Assembly (NCBI RefSeq): GCF_024713975.1
Contig: NC_091098.1
Coordinates: forward strand, 11,876,816 to 11,940,815
Length of the DNA: 64,000 nucleotides
Direction of reading: 5' to 3'
Source of the DNA: Paralichthys olivaceus
Taxonomy: Eukaryota; Chordata; Actinopteri; Pleuronectiformes; Paralichthyidae
A program made the translations under genes and the position numbers. The notes beneath the pieces are model-generated. The model did no database searches. It was not told the DNA's origin and was given only the letters and a program-made list of their open reading frames with translations. How positions within the stretch are numbered: position 1 is the stretch's first letter; every line of letters begins with the position of its first letter. Shown piece by piece: positions 1 through 14,134 of this stretch.

Positions 1-1857
1 TTAATGAGCAGTCTCTCGGCTACATCTCTTCAGGAATATAATAAGAGATCTGTTCCAGCATGAATCCACTGGGCAAATGCAGCCCAACAACTATGTAAAG
101 TCCAAAAAAATAATATTTTGTCTCCATGGAAACCTCACAGTATTCATATAGGCAGTGAATGTTCCTTGAAAGTGGCTTTTTCACTGTTCAGGATTTCGAC
201 ATTGAGTTCAGGCTGTGGGGTCTCACTGGTAGTTTGCTCCTACTGGTTGGTCCGTTTAGTTAAAGATGGATGGGAGTAGAGCAAAATACTGTTCTGAGTT
301 TCCCTCTGGTCTATACAGATGGTTTGGCAGGGTGACAAGACAAACTGGGCCTGGCATCAAACCCCAACCTCTATTTCATGGTGGCTTAACACTTTCTCTC
401 TCACTAGATTACACTTGCTGTGACTGACTGATTTACCAATCCAATGAGCGATACTTTCTGGCAGATATTATTGTGGAGGGGCAAGTCAATCCACGGCCTT
501 CTTTATTCGGTGCAACTGCAATTCATTTTAAAGGTGTGGCTTTAATATCAAGAATGATCTGTTGATTAGAACCATAACTGCTACATGAGTGTGAGCCTGG
601 CTCAGAGAGCACGAGCCGCATAATGTGATATACGCTGTGCGAAGGACTGTTTTGAGTATGAGTTTCTCTCTGCACGGCCTTACCTCCAGGCCCAGGCAGA
701 GAGCCACTAACACATAAAGTGCACAGTGCACAGAAGACATGCAGAAAACACATATCCTTTAAAGAAATGGGACCAGAGCCTAGGATTTCCTGGATTTCTC
801 TGTGGGCCTCTCTCCACCGCATATGCACAAGCATGACCGCACACACACACAAACCACACACGCACACAGATTCAGTCAGCAGAGGGACCGACAGGGAATG
901 AAGTCACTCATAGTGATCTATTAACTGTAGTGAGAGAAATGCAACGGTGTCTCACATCAGCTCGACACTGACCTCAAAACAACAGTGGAGCTTGTGAGGA
1001 TTTAAAAGTGAGACTAATAAGCATCACTAGAATTTTGAAAATCATGACTGAGATAAGATATGAGTAACAATCCCCCCATATGTGTCTCAGGATGAAAAAG
1101 AGATGGCATACATGGAGAAGATACTGAAGTCAAATTGGACAGACAATGCTTCAAGAGCTTTCATATGTGAAAGGCAAACTGTGCAAAAAGTCTAGACCCA
1201 GTGTAAGAGACTGGGCACATAGAAAAACTAAGAGAGTTAGAGCTCACACCTAAAAAAAGATATATTAGTTATTTCTTTAAATGTATTTTCAAATAACCTA
1301 TATATTTTCAGTTTTAACAACAATGATAGTAGCAGTTTATTTTTAAATATTGATTGCTGAAAAAAAAATCAACAAAGAAAAAGGAAAGATGAGGAGCCAT
1401 ATTCTAATATGACAATAATACCAATACCCACGATGAACAACAGTTACAGTGGAGAAAATATAAAACCTGGCAACTCAAACTATGATAAAACAAGTCTAAC
1501 AACCATTGCTGCCCCTTTACTTTGTCTGCTTCTCCCATAGTCTCACTACCTCTTTGTTCATCAAACCCACCAGGTATCCAAAGGGGATTCTAACCAAGCA
1601 CTGCCATGGCTCACTTAACCATGAGATTGAGTGGAGTATGCATCCACACAGAAAGAACTATTTTGATTACTTATTACTTAACCTGTAATGTATTCTACCC
1701 CTTTCTTGTCTGCATGTCCTGCCTCCCCCATTCCTCTCATGCACCCCCACCCATAAATAAATGGAAAAATATTCACTGCCCTGGGCTACTGCTGAACTTC
1801 TCACTCTCTGCATCCAATTTGAAGCGGAGCTGCTGTGATGTCACCAGAGCGTCCACA

Positions 1858-1910
1858 CAGCGAGAGAGAGAAAGGGGGAGGAGGGGGGAGGAGAGGGGAG
1901 GGGAGGGAAC
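1858..1910 (+). repeat. purine-rich GA/GGGA tract with G-quadruplex potential
   Basis: A nearly pure purine run of GAGA followed by blocks of three to six G separated by A or GA. From about 1874 it has at least four runs of three or more G with loops of one to seven bases, which fits the usual intramolecular G-quadruplex pattern on the plus strand. No gene is assigned around it. Confidence 0.6.
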
Positions 1911-2081
1911 ACGAGAGAAGAGCAGGAGACCTTCAGACCTCCAAGGTCACACTTCTTAACCCCGCTGCTAAAAATCCAATAACAATTTATGAATGTTTTA
2001 GTTAGAAGTCATTAATGCAACCGAGCATCTGTTTCGAAAAGAATACAAATGAGGAGCTGTCCTGCTCTGCACTTTCCCAGC

Positions 2082-2083
<2 letters not shown>

Positions 2084-2117
<34 letters not shown>
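2084..2117. repeat. (CA)n microsatellite
   Basis: About seventeen uninterrupted CA units, followed by further interrupted CA repeats. It is in the gene-free flank and likely length-polymorphic. Confidence 0.9.
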
Positions 2118-2123
<6 letters not shown>

Positions 2124-3489
2124 ACCCTCCGGGCACAGCATTCTGATGTTCAGGGAACAAGTGGCCCCTAGGACCTGGACTCCGCAGTGCTAAGCCTGGA
2201 CCATCTCTTTGGATTTGACTGGCTGAATTTTTAAGATTACTAGTCAGGTTAAACATCTGGAGCTTCAAAGCTGTGCAGCAACTCAGTTTTAAACTCATTC
2301 GCTGGCTCGCATTACCTCTTACTGAAAAACAGAGGGTCTGCAAGGTACTGACTGTTAAATAGCGACTGTTAAAATGACACAGGTTCAGATTTTGCCATGA
2401 TGCACACACTTACATAAGACAGACACAGACAGATTGAGTGTATATGAAGTATCGTAGCATGTGCTGAGATTTATCTTACTTTGGGGGAAATTATCATATA
2501 GAGACACAAAAACGCATAACCAATGAATTTTACTTTCATAAACCACTTAGCCAATGTTTAGTTTAATACATTTTCTGAACTACATTTAAAATACATGTTA
2601 ATAAACTGGGTTTACTTTAGTGAGAAAAGTTCAAGCTCCACCTCTCATTTCCTCTTTGTCTCCTACATCCACCACAAGCATGAGTGACGGTCAGGTGAGA
2701 AGAGATGCACAAAGAAAAGACTTCATGCTCCATATTCACATGCAACATCACATCACAATGTTGGATCCATATTTTACTTTGCAAATTATTAAAAGTAATT
2801 CTGTCGAAAATTTGGAAAGTATTGTACATGATGGATATTTTGATATTGTTTATCCTACATCACACGGTGGGTAAAATGATCGTACGCATAGAATAATTAT
2901 TGAGCTTCACCTCAATGTCAATCCATGGCTTCTAGAGGCACAGGCTTCCAGCAGAGGTCCCAGTGCTGCAAACCTCCAAGTGGATTATGTAGTAGACCTA
3001 CTATATTTTCAGATAGACCAGTCTCTCAAGCATGACTCAATACCACACAGTCCCAAACGCACCCTGCAAGCTACATGCTAAATCCAATTGGTAGAAATAA
3101 ATCAGTACAACACTAGAAGAAAGCCTGCATTACGGAAAAGGAGTGAGTGCTTGTGTGTGTGAACTGTGAACATGAGCGTCTCTTCAGCACAAAAGTGAGT
3201 AAGAAGTCTCGGCAGTTTAATTAAGCCAACAGGGTTGTGTACCCTCCTATTTACCCGTGCGGGAGCTCATGGTCACCGGAGAAAAGGCCACAGGGAAGAA
3301 GGGAATAGAGGTGTCACAGTGGCCATGATGATGATGGAGTGTCTACAAATATGACTCCAAACAGGGTCATTTTGATTTAGCGGCAATACGCAAAGGCTGG
3401 CCCGTTAACTCCTGACCTTTTCTGTGTGACCTGTGGGGGAGGGGTCTATCCGCCAGCAGAGGACAGAAAGAAAGGGAGAGCGAGAGAAA

Positions 3490-3735
3490 GAGTGGGGCTG
3501 TGCAGTGTCAGGCCCATTATGACCCGCTAAAAACTCGGGCCGCTCTCCGGCGAGGAGCCATCCATCATCGGGGCCTCTCTAATCAGCATGTTTGTCACTG
3601 TAACTAAACAGTGGGCTGAGCCACATCGCCACGCTATAGGCCCTGACAGGGAGAAATAAATCTGCTGCCGGCCAATGGGCTGCAAGCAGCCGAGCGTGAC
3701 AGGAAAGGTGACAGACTCTTGAGGTCTCAACTAGT
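3490..3735. other. candidate conserved non-coding block
   Basis: A block of about 240 bp that is clearly more GC-rich than its flanks, with no repeat signature and no sustained reading frame. It contains homeodomain-like TAAT cores and a CCAAT box in dense, non-repetitive sequence. Such blocks in teleost intergenic DNA are often enhancers; this reading is inference, because conservation cannot be tested from one sequence. Confidence 0.3.
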
Positions 3736-6549
3736 GAGATTAAGGGGAACTAGCCCAGACTCTGGGGCGGAGGAAACATTTGAACAGTTTTACTGGTCTT
3801 TAGGCAGCAGTCGAGGCCGAGGCTGCAGTGGCGTGGGTGTTGAAAGTGAGAACGCCTTTGTCCTTTTTCACAAAAAGACAGGTCCATTTGTTCAAATGGG
3901 AGGAACTCTGATTCCCTTGGTAACAGATAGGTGTACTGTTCGCTTTCCCTGTGACATCTCAGGATTGAAAATCCTCTCTGTGGTTTTCACACAGGATTAA
4001 TTGTAGCACTGTCTTCAGGGGAAAATGCTTCTTTGAGTAAGGCGGTTTATAGTTCAGTGAATATGAAATCATACACAAGTTCATAATCATCACATCTCCG
4101 CTGCCAAAATCTTTTTAACTGCTCATCTTTGGAAAATGTGTACAGTATGATGAATAAAAAGTAAGTAGATAATGTATAAATATTTGGGGGGGGTTCCTTA
4201 CATCTTTCTAGTTAAACGGACATAACAAGTTCCTCTGTAAATATTACTCGAGAATTGTTCAGGGATTTTTTAAATGCAGTAATCACATTAGTTTCTTGTT
4301 TACACAAACATCATGTTTTGGAGAAAAATGTTGCTGTGCTTACTCCGTCCTTGCATTGGCAATCCATTCTGTAGAGCCTGCTTACTGTTGTGTTGTTTGG
4401 TTTTGTCTAGCCCCGTTCTTACATCTCAGCAGGTGGGCTGTATACAGGAGCTGAGAAAGCTGCAGTTATTTGACCACTTGGAGCAGGGACATTTTTTCCA
4501 CTCACAACAGCTAAAAAGGGGGGAAAACATCGTTTTCTTGATGCCACTTACCAGCAGCTCGACAAAAAAAAATCTCAGGAAATCACAACTGGCACTGTTA
4601 TGTTGAAGGTTTGATGACTTACATCATAACCTTGTACTTCTTTGCTTTTTTCTTTCCGGTCTTCAGCAAATGTGGCTGATGGTTGTGCTATATTGTACAC
4701 AGCACAATACAAGTCCAGGATTCCGCCAGGAAAACACTTTTTACTTGTACTGCTGCTTACAGACTTGTAGTACAGAGGGCTTCTACTCCCAAAATAGTAG
4801 ATGGAGAAATTCAGGTCTCTGAAACATTAATACTTGGCAATAGGGAACTTTAGCTGCCCGTGTGCTGTGAATGCACATTGTGGTAAATATAGTTTGAAAG
4901 CTATTAGTGAAAAAGGAAAAGAAAACTCCCAAGAACTGAGCTTTCGTCCAGGACCCTAATGACGTCAGACATTATTCAAAAGGAAAAAAAACCCTGTAAA
5001 TGTAGAAAACAGAAGACAGAAACTGTCTACTTCTCTTTCACATACATGTGACATGATTCACATAGAATGATCTATATGAGACTAATTTAAGTCTGAGGGA
5101 ATATAAAGACAATTGACCGATTTACCAAATCATATTGCCTTTGATTTGAACTTTTATTAACCACCACAGAACGAAATATTTAAACCACAAATGCCAAATT
5201 CTGTAAATGCCAGAACCAACACAGAACTGTAGCGGCATGTTAGGTATTTCCTATGAAAAGATTTTAGCCAATCTTGATGAATGTAAGAATTTTTTTCCAG
5301 TGTTGTTCAAGATTTCTGCAACATGCTGAGGTGTCTGAGAACCCCAACCTTAACCCAAGGGGAAAATCCAGTGGTCACATGTTTAACGTATCATAATGCA
5401 CGCTACACAAGACATACTGTACTTTTACCAAGTGTACAGTGACTGATTCTCACAGTGAAAGAATATATTCAAGGTCCAATGCATAATCTTTTAGTGTCAC
5501 TTGATAATCATTTAATAAAGAGCTCGTTCTTTTTTTTAACAGCAGTGGTAGTAACCCTGGATCGCATTTCACACCCCACGGGTTACAGTGGTGGCGGGTT
5601 GCGGAAAGGGGGGAGAACATGCATATACTCATTTCTGCAAAGTAAAATGACACTATATCAAATCAAGCATTTCCATATGTGGACTGCTGCTGCCGCTGTG
5701 GCAGTATAGGGGCAGCAGACCAAAAGATGGGCTGTGCTCTTCAGCGTGGTAAGAGACATTGGCATTCTGTGAACTCTGGGGCCTCCTACTGAGAGAAATC
5801 AGGTACTGTCTCTCAGCCCATATGGAGCAGTTCTTAAACTTGTCTGTCGGGAACAAGGCAATAATCCATGGCTGGTTTCTCTAGTCTACACATGATGAAT
5901 ATTGACTAACACTGAAACACTATTAATGTATCATAAAACAGCATCAGCTACATGAAATCACAGTTATAATATTACTTTTTATCCAAATCCCTTGACCTGT
6001 AGAGCAGCTGTTAATCAGGCAGTAAAACTAAGGTTGTGCAGACAAAAGGATGGGGGGGGACACGGGTGCGTGGGTATGGGAGACAGACTTACTTTGAAAA
6101 GTTAATAACTTCTACTTGACCATTAGACGTGGGAATTTGGGCCATAAATCTCAAGGGCACTCCAGACTTGTCTGGAGGCCAGCAAAGATAATTGGACGGC
6201 GTTCTGCTGCATTGGCCCTTCTACAGTAAGAGGATGTGTTTTCTGAACCAGGGAGCCGTATATTGTCAACCAGTGCAGGTACACAGCAAAGGTCACCATG
6301 ACCTGCTTAACCCTCACAGATTGTCTGTATGGGGCAGGAAAAACACATCCAGGAGAGCATCTGCGTAGCCACAAATTTTCCAAGATGGTAGATGTTTTTT
6401 TCTTTTTGTGGTAGTAGAGACATTACCGCTTCCTCCTTCCATCTAAAAGAAATTAAATTAGCCACTTTGCCGTAGTGTGGGTCAGTGGCTCAGGCAGTGG
6501 CCTTTTACTAGGAGCTCCCCTTTGCCAAGCTTGTCTTTACAGACATAAA

Positions 6550-6572
6550 TTAGCCCAGGAGTGCTGGGCTAA
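6550..6572. other. 8-bp inverted repeat (TTAGCCCA / TGGGCTAA)
   Basis: TTAGCCCA at 6550-6557 is followed after 7 bases by its exact reverse complement at 6565-6572. This may be a dyad protein-binding site or a chance hairpin. No gene is near it. Confidence 0.4.
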
Positions 6573-9134
6573 AACATGTCAGGGGCTAAACGAAGATTGA
6601 GCGATGAGGTCGAACAGGGGAGACTGAGGACCAGGAGGACTGGTGGAATGGAGAAACTCTTGTCCTTCAACCCTCCCTCCTTCACAAAATAAAAGGAGGA
6701 GGGGACCTCCAGTCCTCCGGTACATGAGTTGGCACAAGTTAGAGCTCAGGAAGTCCAGGAGACGCCTCTGCCTGCCTTGAGAGTGAAACCTAAAACCAGT
6801 GACATAGCCAATACATGTCATATTCTCTCAGTCAAGAATGGTTTATTTTCGAAAGAATTTCAACCTAAAACCTGTTCATCATAATTATCCTGACTTGTTT
6901 GAAAAACCAAGGTGGATGGGTCTGGCCCAATTGCCAACAAGAGACCACTGTTATGTTTGGGTGAAAAAATAAAAAAATGCTTTTCAGCAAGACATAATTT
7001 TTCACATTTCCAAAACAATGACAAAATGTCTTGTTCTGCAGTGGAGGGAGTCAATTTCCTTTCAGCAGTTGTCATTACAGAGTCGAAAATTTTGCAAATC
7101 TGTTAAAAATACAGAATATCTGGGCCTCAAATTGCACGCAACATGCAAGTAAGTCACCCAGTCACATGCATTCAGTGCCTACGGGTGCTTGGAGCAACTC
7201 CAGGTGCTGCTCTTCATCTAAATAACCCTAGTCATTGAAAAAGGCCAGGGAGACGCTGATCCAACTGCTCCCTGCATTAGGCCGAATCTCACTCTAGGTC
7301 TCAAGGAGACATTTTTATGTAAAGGAACAACAAGAACTACTGGACTTTCTCCCAGAGCTGTGTTGAAACAGATTGTAGGAAACATACATAAACTCGTTCA
7401 ACTCAAGAGTTTAAATTGTCTATAAAATCAGATTCTTCTCATTTTCAATAACAAACACAAGGAATGGAAGTATATCGTCTATATCAAAGCAGAGGTTTTT
7501 AATGATTTTTTTTCTGTTTATAAGTAAGCGTAATTACAACAGGACATTAAAATGGTACACCAGTATGCCATTCATACTAGGCTGTGTAATTGTATGCGAA
7601 AACATTGTAATGAATCAGTTATTTTCAGTTCAGGAGAGTGTACTGCATATTTATATTTCTAAGATCTTTTTTTTGATCAAACAATGTTATTTTTCCAATT
7701 TTATGGCAAAATGTTTGGACAACAGATTCCAACAGTTCCGACACAATCTCCAGTTTCCCATAAACAACATATTTGTGATTTAAAACAAAAATGAATATTA
7801 GTAATATAACTAAAACCGCCTTTTGTTTACATTTACTAATTGTTGCTAAGCTGCTCATTCACTTTCAGTTTCACTTCAACATGAATAAAATTATACTAAC
7901 TGCAATAAACAAAAGGGTTTACATCCGTCATCAATGAGGTTTTCCATGCAATCATCATTACTAAGTTGATGATTAAAATGCTGTCATGACCACTAACAGT
8001 ATTGGTTTACGTATGAAAAGCGTGAGCAACATTAATATACTTTGTAAAACATATAACATATCACTCTGAGTCCAAACACCAGGATCCACATTCTGCATTC
8101 AGGACCACTGTCCTGGTTTGAACTGATATACATTCAGCAGATTGACTGTTGCCTTATTAAATGAAATAATAAAACGAGATGAGATTTAAGGTGTACAGAC
8201 TTGCAATGGGTTTTTAAAAATATTAAAATACAAAAAGCAAAAGTTAAAAACAATGAAAACCCAGCCTATCAATGATTACAATACATAAAAAAAATTGGTC
8301 TGTGCCTTTAAAAGTTCTAGTTCCACTATTAGCACCAAGTTGGTGAGGCTTGGCGTAGAACAGGGGGTGGGGGCTGAAGGGGGCTCCACTCTTCTGTTTA
8401 AAAAACCCTGAGGTATTAGGGTGGGCTAATCTTTAAAAGGTTAATTTATTCATAGAGATTTTGACAGAGATGTATGGCCGAACCAACATCTCAGGCACCT
8501 CTTCCCAGAGGGAGACGACTGGTGCAAAGAACAGAGAGCGAGAAAGGCAGCAAAGGAAAGGAGGAGGTGGGGGAGTTGAGCAGAAAGATGGAGTGCAGAG
8601 GAGAGACAGAGTGGGGAGTCAACATGCTATAAACACAAACACATAATTACCTCATAGAGGCTGACGATGACTCTGGCCTTTAACCCGGTACACTTAGAGC
8701 TCTCCACTGTGTCCTTTAAGTCAGGAAGGGAAATGTAAACTCTGTAAATCATACTCTACACAGAAAATATACATAATACAAAGAGAACACGTGTTTCGAA
8801 TGACTCTCGTTAGATTGTTTTTCAATTTTACGATTGGCAGCTATTATTATTTTCATAGAACAAAAAGACAAACACTTTTTAGTGCAACTGCACCCAGCTC
8901 CCATTTTTCCGTTGTTGATTTACATGATTGAACTATTGGTGATCACTTTGTGTGTGTGAAGGTGGAGGGGAGCAAATGATCAATACTGGATCTAATTTTT
9001 TCTCTTTTGTCCTTTGGAGCAGGACACAGGCTTTTATTCAGATTTGTGTTATTTATTAAGTTAGATTTTGAAGTAAATAGAGGTAAATCAGTCTATCAAC
9101 AAGATGTCATATTAACTACAAATCATTAGAATGC

Positions 9135-9397
9135 ATACCTCCACCAAGTCCAGGTGAAAAAATACCTCAAATACATTATTATTTAGATATACACCAAATT
9201 GCACACATTCATCAAGATCCATGATTCTCTGAGAAATCAAGAAAAATGCCCTATCTCAAAATGTTAAAGGAAGTGATCTGAATCTGCACCTTCCTTGAGC
9301 CATGCAGCATCCTTCTACCAAGTTTCAAGGTAATCCATCACATAGTTTTTGCGTAAAGAGATAAAGGATGAAATCATTACGTCATTAGCAGAGGTAT
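9135..9397. repeat. degenerate teleost dispersed repeat, copy 1
   Basis: The left end reads CCTCCACCAAG and the right end CAGAGGTATG. Inside are phrases shared with the copies near 14,135 and 29,075, such as TTCTCTGAGAAAT followed by AGAAAAATG, and AGTTTTTGCGTAA. I recognise the wording as a very common teleost non-autonomous element whose ends read like 'CCTCCGCCAAGGAGG', but I cannot name the family with certainty. Confidence 0.6.
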
Positions 9398-9985
9398 GTA
9401 CTGTATAAGCCAATCATTTGTAGATGCCGTCATGTGAAACTCTGAATGATCAGGAAAAACTACAAGTGGATGATCAGCATTATCCCAGTGAGACGATAAA
9501 GAAATTCAGTTTTCTAGTTTCACCTACGATGAGCTGCTGCGCTGTTGAAAACTACTCAGCAAGAAGAAATGAAGTGTGGAGAGCTGGAGTTCTTGTTGAA
9601 AACAAACTGTAACAAACCCACAACTGCAACAACACGTGCAGTGGAAAAATCATACGACATGGTTACGAAGAACAAGAGCACGACTGTCTTGAAAATTAAA
9701 CACAAACACACACACTTGCGCTCTCTAGTATTTGTTTACTTTGCAACTTTACTAATGGCTAAAGAACCTGCCAGACGCGTATGAGTAAACATGCTGCAGT
9801 TGGTGATGTGGTTAAATTGCTTGTTTGCCAAGATTTAGCTGTTTGAGTTTTATTATTTCATGACTTTTACACATGGCACACACAATAATCACCATAGATA
9901 GGACCACCCAGGCCTGCAAACAAATTTCGTAATTGTTGGTTGTTTAAGTCAGATATTTGTTTGAGTAATGCCAGATAAAAGTCGG

Positions 9986-10145
9986 GCGGCTGTGGATTAT
10001 GATGTAGGGAGCAACGTCCACTAACCAGATGGTTCGATCTGCTCCAGTCCATATGCCAAAGTGTTCTTAGACGAGATACTGAACCCCAACAGGCCCATGA
10101 TGGGTCGTGTGAATGGTGCACCATGAGTGATTGTATAGCTAGTCT
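9986..10145 (+). repeat. degenerate tRNA-derived SINE-like repeat
   Basis: The segment reads like the widespread teleost SINE containing 'GTCCACTAACC', a box B-like 'GGTTCGATC', then '...GTGTTCTTAGACGAGATACTGAACCCC' in diverged form. It is in the plus orientation. The promoter boxes are degraded and no target-site duplication was found, so it is an old copy. Confidence 0.5.
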
Positions 10146-12231
10146 GGTCAAATTGACAACACTAGTAAAACTTACAGATTCAGAATTGATCATGTATTGA
10201 TTTGTATGCGTTCACACTGAACACAAAGCAAATTTTCATGTTGCATTATTCACACCAGTCTGGTCACAGGATCTTCTGTGTTTACTTGTGGTATTTGCAC
10301 GAGGAACACAAGTAAACACAACCTGCGAATATACACATTTTCTCTCCTGGAGGAGAGGAGGTTTACTGGCTGGGGCGACAACCATTGCTTCATTCTTCAT
10401 CTACAGGAGCCACGTCTGGGTGAATACTGCTACCAGTGCTGCCTGAGAATGAGCAGTGGCCAGTTTTATGACCTGCTAGCTCGGCATCCGGTGAGTTTCA
10501 TTCTCGGCGGTGATTGGTGATCGTGACTTTGCGTCATACAAATTTTCCAATCAAGTTGAAATATTTCAACTCGAACAAGTAAAGCAGATGATATGAATTT
10601 TGCGAGTCAGTTGCATTGCCTATTTTTATAAAAATTTAATATAATTAAAATTATATCTGTTCAGGAACAAAAAATAGATAAAGTTATAAGTATCGTAACA
10701 CTTCATCAGGCAGAGTTGGACATTTGGAAAAATATTAATGTCCATAGGAATCAGCTCTTGAAATAGACTGAGAAGCATTACACAAAATTAAAGGTGCATG
10801 TGAATGTAAACCCTTCAGTTTGGGTTAAATGATGCTGAAAGCATAACATGGAGATTTCAGACTGTCAGTCTTTTACGGTGAAGGCTTCTCTCTAAAACAT
10901 TTAGCGACTGTGAAAATAAACAGAAAATCCTAAACAATCAGGGCGTCTGCGTGGCTGTGCCTACAAGAAACTAAACAGAGGAGGGACTGATGTTGTGTTT
11001 CACAGTGAAGCCAAGCAGCACTCTGGATCAGCACAACAAGGAATGAACTGGTGCCTTGTACGTCTCCATCCATAACATCTAGGAGGTTTGAAATCCATCA
11101 ACCACATTTGGAGCGCTCATATTATCTGATATCAAATGTGCTTCTGCTTATTTACAAAGCTGTATTTGTTGACAAAATGTTGCAACATTAACAATGTGAT
11201 TTTATTATCCAGCCGTCTCAGAAAACTTCACCAGGTATGCAGTTCAATCACCAGATGTATTCTGCAAGTCCTTTACCACTCACACATAGACATGACTTCA
11301 TTTGTACTGTAAGGGGGGGTTTCCTCAAAGTGGCCACACGTCATTGCATGCTCACATTTTTAGCTTTCCTGTCCTCCACTTGAATTATCTTTTATAAATT
11401 TATTTTTACGACCAGTTGAATTGTTCGAGCAGCTTAAGTATTTATTTTTTCACGTGGTTATTGTTGCTAATTTCTTTCACATTTTACACATGCGACCTTA
11501 TTAAATTTGACCTTCTCAGTTTGGTTATTCATTTTGAAACCACTTTAACACCTAAAATGGTTTTATTTGTGGGGGTCTGAACAAACCACACGTACAGACA
11601 AGGTACATATACATTGGGATAATTCACAACCTGTCAGTACTGATTCAGGTCATCAAAAACATTGAAAACACACTGGTTGTTACTTTGTGTGTGTACAGCA
11701 TGACCAGTTGTTGCAAAGGTCATGTATGAAAAGTTGCAGTCCCTTAGATGAGTTACATTTGCAATGATCAGCACATCCAGAGTGGAAGGGATTTTATTAG
11801 ACAGGCATGGAAAACCTGGGCTACAGTTTTTAAGTCTTTTTTTTAGCTTAAAAGGATCCTGAGTTAAATGACCAGACGTTTCCAAGTTGCAGAAATAAGA
11901 GCTGTTAAATTCTCTAAATGCTAAGGAAAGGTGCCTCAGTGCTTCCTATTTAACTTTGTTCAGCATAGAATACACTGGACCATCATTGAATGCTTTCTTA
12001 CTATTCCTCATGATAGTAACATTTAAAGAAATGCACCATTGTAGTTTCACCAGAGCACACATGTAAACATAGAAAGTGATTTATGTGACACCATCCGAAA
12101 TTCATGGAAATCCTTAGCTAAAAAATAATTTTCTCTAAAAGTGCAAATGCCACGAGACTATATATCCGAATATAATTTTCTCTGCTAAATTTGTTTTTTA
12201 ATTATTATAACAATAGCTCAACTGTATATGT

Positions 12232-12548
12232 TAGGGCTGGGTGATATGATACCAAGATAACAACAGGTTCATATCATATCATTATGTTGACAATGTCACT
12301 TGTTATATTTCTTTAATAATTAAAAACAGAATTTTGCTCCTGAGGGAAGGTTGTGGTTTGGAACTCTACTTTATGGGCAGAGAATGACAAACCCTTGATA
12401 AACAGCAAATGGTTGGATAGGTGGATATATTATGTGTTAGACCACACTGTGCCCGCACAATGCATCAACGTTATACCTTAGATTTTTTTAAATTGCTATT
12501 GATGAAAATGATTCTGTGATAACTAGACAATTTTATTGCCGAGCCCTG
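12232..12548. mobile_element. hAT-like miniature element, copy 1
   Basis: It begins AGGGCTGGGTGATAT and ends with GCCGAGCCCT, imperfect inverted ends. The interior shares GCTCCTGAGG, AGGTTGTG and GAACTCT in the same order with the element at 33,060-33,293. No transposase frame is present, so it is non-autonomous. The hAT assignment rests on end wording and is tentative. Confidence 0.5.
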
Positions 12549-12549
12549 T

Positions 12550-12690
12550 TCTGCTCCTATGGTAACAGTCGAGAGGTGAGTTTGTGCCTATAGACGTCTG
12601 TTGATTTGCCCCTGAGCAAGGCACTTAACCCTCAACTTAGCCAGTGGACAGGGCTTCACTGGAAAGAGCACTCGCCAACTTCCCCATGAA
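12550..12690 (+). repeat. SINE-like fragment
   Basis: It contains the phrase CCCCTGAGCAAGGCACTTAACC followed by GGACAGGGCTTCACTGGA in diverged form. The first phrase is typical of teleost tRNA-derived SINEs. Only a fragment is recognisable. Confidence 0.35.
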
Positions 12691-12929
12691 CTCAGCTTAA
12701 AACAGGAAAAAAACTGATAATCAGCTTGAAGCTATTCTGTCATTGCATGTTAACCCCTGTGGGATGGATCTGCTGCACTGTGACACACAGACGTGACCCT
12801 GACAGTCCAGACTTCGACGCAGACAAGAAGGAGGTGGAAACATATCCCTAACATCTCCTTCACAATTCCTACCTCCTCCGTACAGACGTTTTGGGCCAAG
12901 ATGGTCTCTCGCCCTCCCTGTCTCCCCTC

Positions 12930-13260
12930 TACTCTTGCTCTGGGCGCATCTAATTGAAGCGATCTCGGGGCTGAGAGAGTTCCGTTTCTTCTCTAATCCC
13001 TCCACTGGGGGAGGCTCACATGGTCTTAATTACCCCCACCCCACCCCAGAACACTGGGTCCCCTCTCTCTGCTCCCTCTCCATCCGTCTCACCGACCTAC
13101 TCCTCTGCCAATGCACCGGCCCGGGCCCTTTTTCAGCAGTTTATGTTATTAAGCACACACTGCCGAGTTCCTGTCCTTCACAGGGGCCTGGAGATGTTAT
13201 CTCCCCTGCCGCCGTATACAGTTACCTCCAAAATATTCCATAAATTAGATTGGGATTGGC
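12930..13260. other. candidate conserved non-coding block
   Basis: About 330 bp of dense, relatively GC-rich, non-repetitive sequence, including GATTGGGATTGG near the right end and a GTTATCT GATA-type site. Open frames overlap it on both strands, but none has splice context or a recognisable domain. Function is inferred from texture alone. Confidence 0.25.
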
Positions 13261-13639
13261 AATTCAGAATACAGAGGTGGAGGGTGAGGTGGTCAGGGAT
13301 TGGTTGGGGATGGGTAGGTGTGGGGGCAGTGGTGGCAGGAGGGAAGCTCAGTCTAAGTAATAGCAAAGGAGGATCTCCTTGTATTTACATTGGATAGAGA
13401 AGCAATGGGAGGTATGTCACTGGCACAGCGTAGGTGAGCAGAGGAGAAGTGGACGGTGCTTAAGGGCTTAGGGATAAGGAGGAGAGGAGAATCAAATCCA
13501 GTTCCTATTTGGATAGAGATTCTTTTAGAGGTGGAGTTGGATATCTAGTCTGAAAAGAGTTAGACTGGGCATTTATTGGGATTGGGGGGGTTCTGTTCGG
13601 TGATATGCAGGCATCCCCCTCCTGTAATTAAACAAGGCT

Positions 13640-13820
13640 GTATTTGGACAAGTGACTTTTCAAGCCCTGAACAGCTCTGTCAATCCCCAGAGCATGGAGA
13701 AAGGTCCTGAGCCGGGACATCCGTGGCCAATTAGATTAGGAGGAACCTGTGAGGTCTCCAAACAATGGGCTCTCAGAGGATCTGCAATAACACAAACATG
13801 GCCCCTGACACACGGCTCGA
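13640..13820. other. candidate conserved non-coding block
   Basis: About 180 bp without simple repeats, richer in GC than the AT-rich DNA on its right, containing CCAATTAGATTA (CCAAT box overlapping a homeodomain-type TAAT core on the opposite strand) and CAAACAATGGG (SOX-like ACAATGG). There is no supported coding frame. The regulatory reading is inference. Confidence 0.3.
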
Positions 13821-14134
13821 GCACTTCAAAAGAAACTATTACAGCTTTTAGATGAAGCAGTTAAAAACACATGCAAACAAATACTAATTAATTACCATTG
13901 CAAAGGTTCATGGTCATTTTTTTGCTGTCAGAAATTAGTTGGACTAAAGAGCTTGTTCCATGGGTATTGACTGAATTCTTGATATTTAGTGTGCTGGTAA
14001 TCATTATAATTGATACACAGAAGCGCAAGTAATATTAATTATTATTTAACCTCATTCATCCCAGACAAGCAAAGCACTGACATGGCCACCGAAAACACAA
14101 CTTAAAAAACTAGAATTACACTCAGCAGGGAACA

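Noticed and set aside
4313..4606. 97-codon plus-strand frame with a hydrophobic N-terminus
   Set aside because: Signal-like start but no conserved domain, no promoter, no splice pattern; likely chance.
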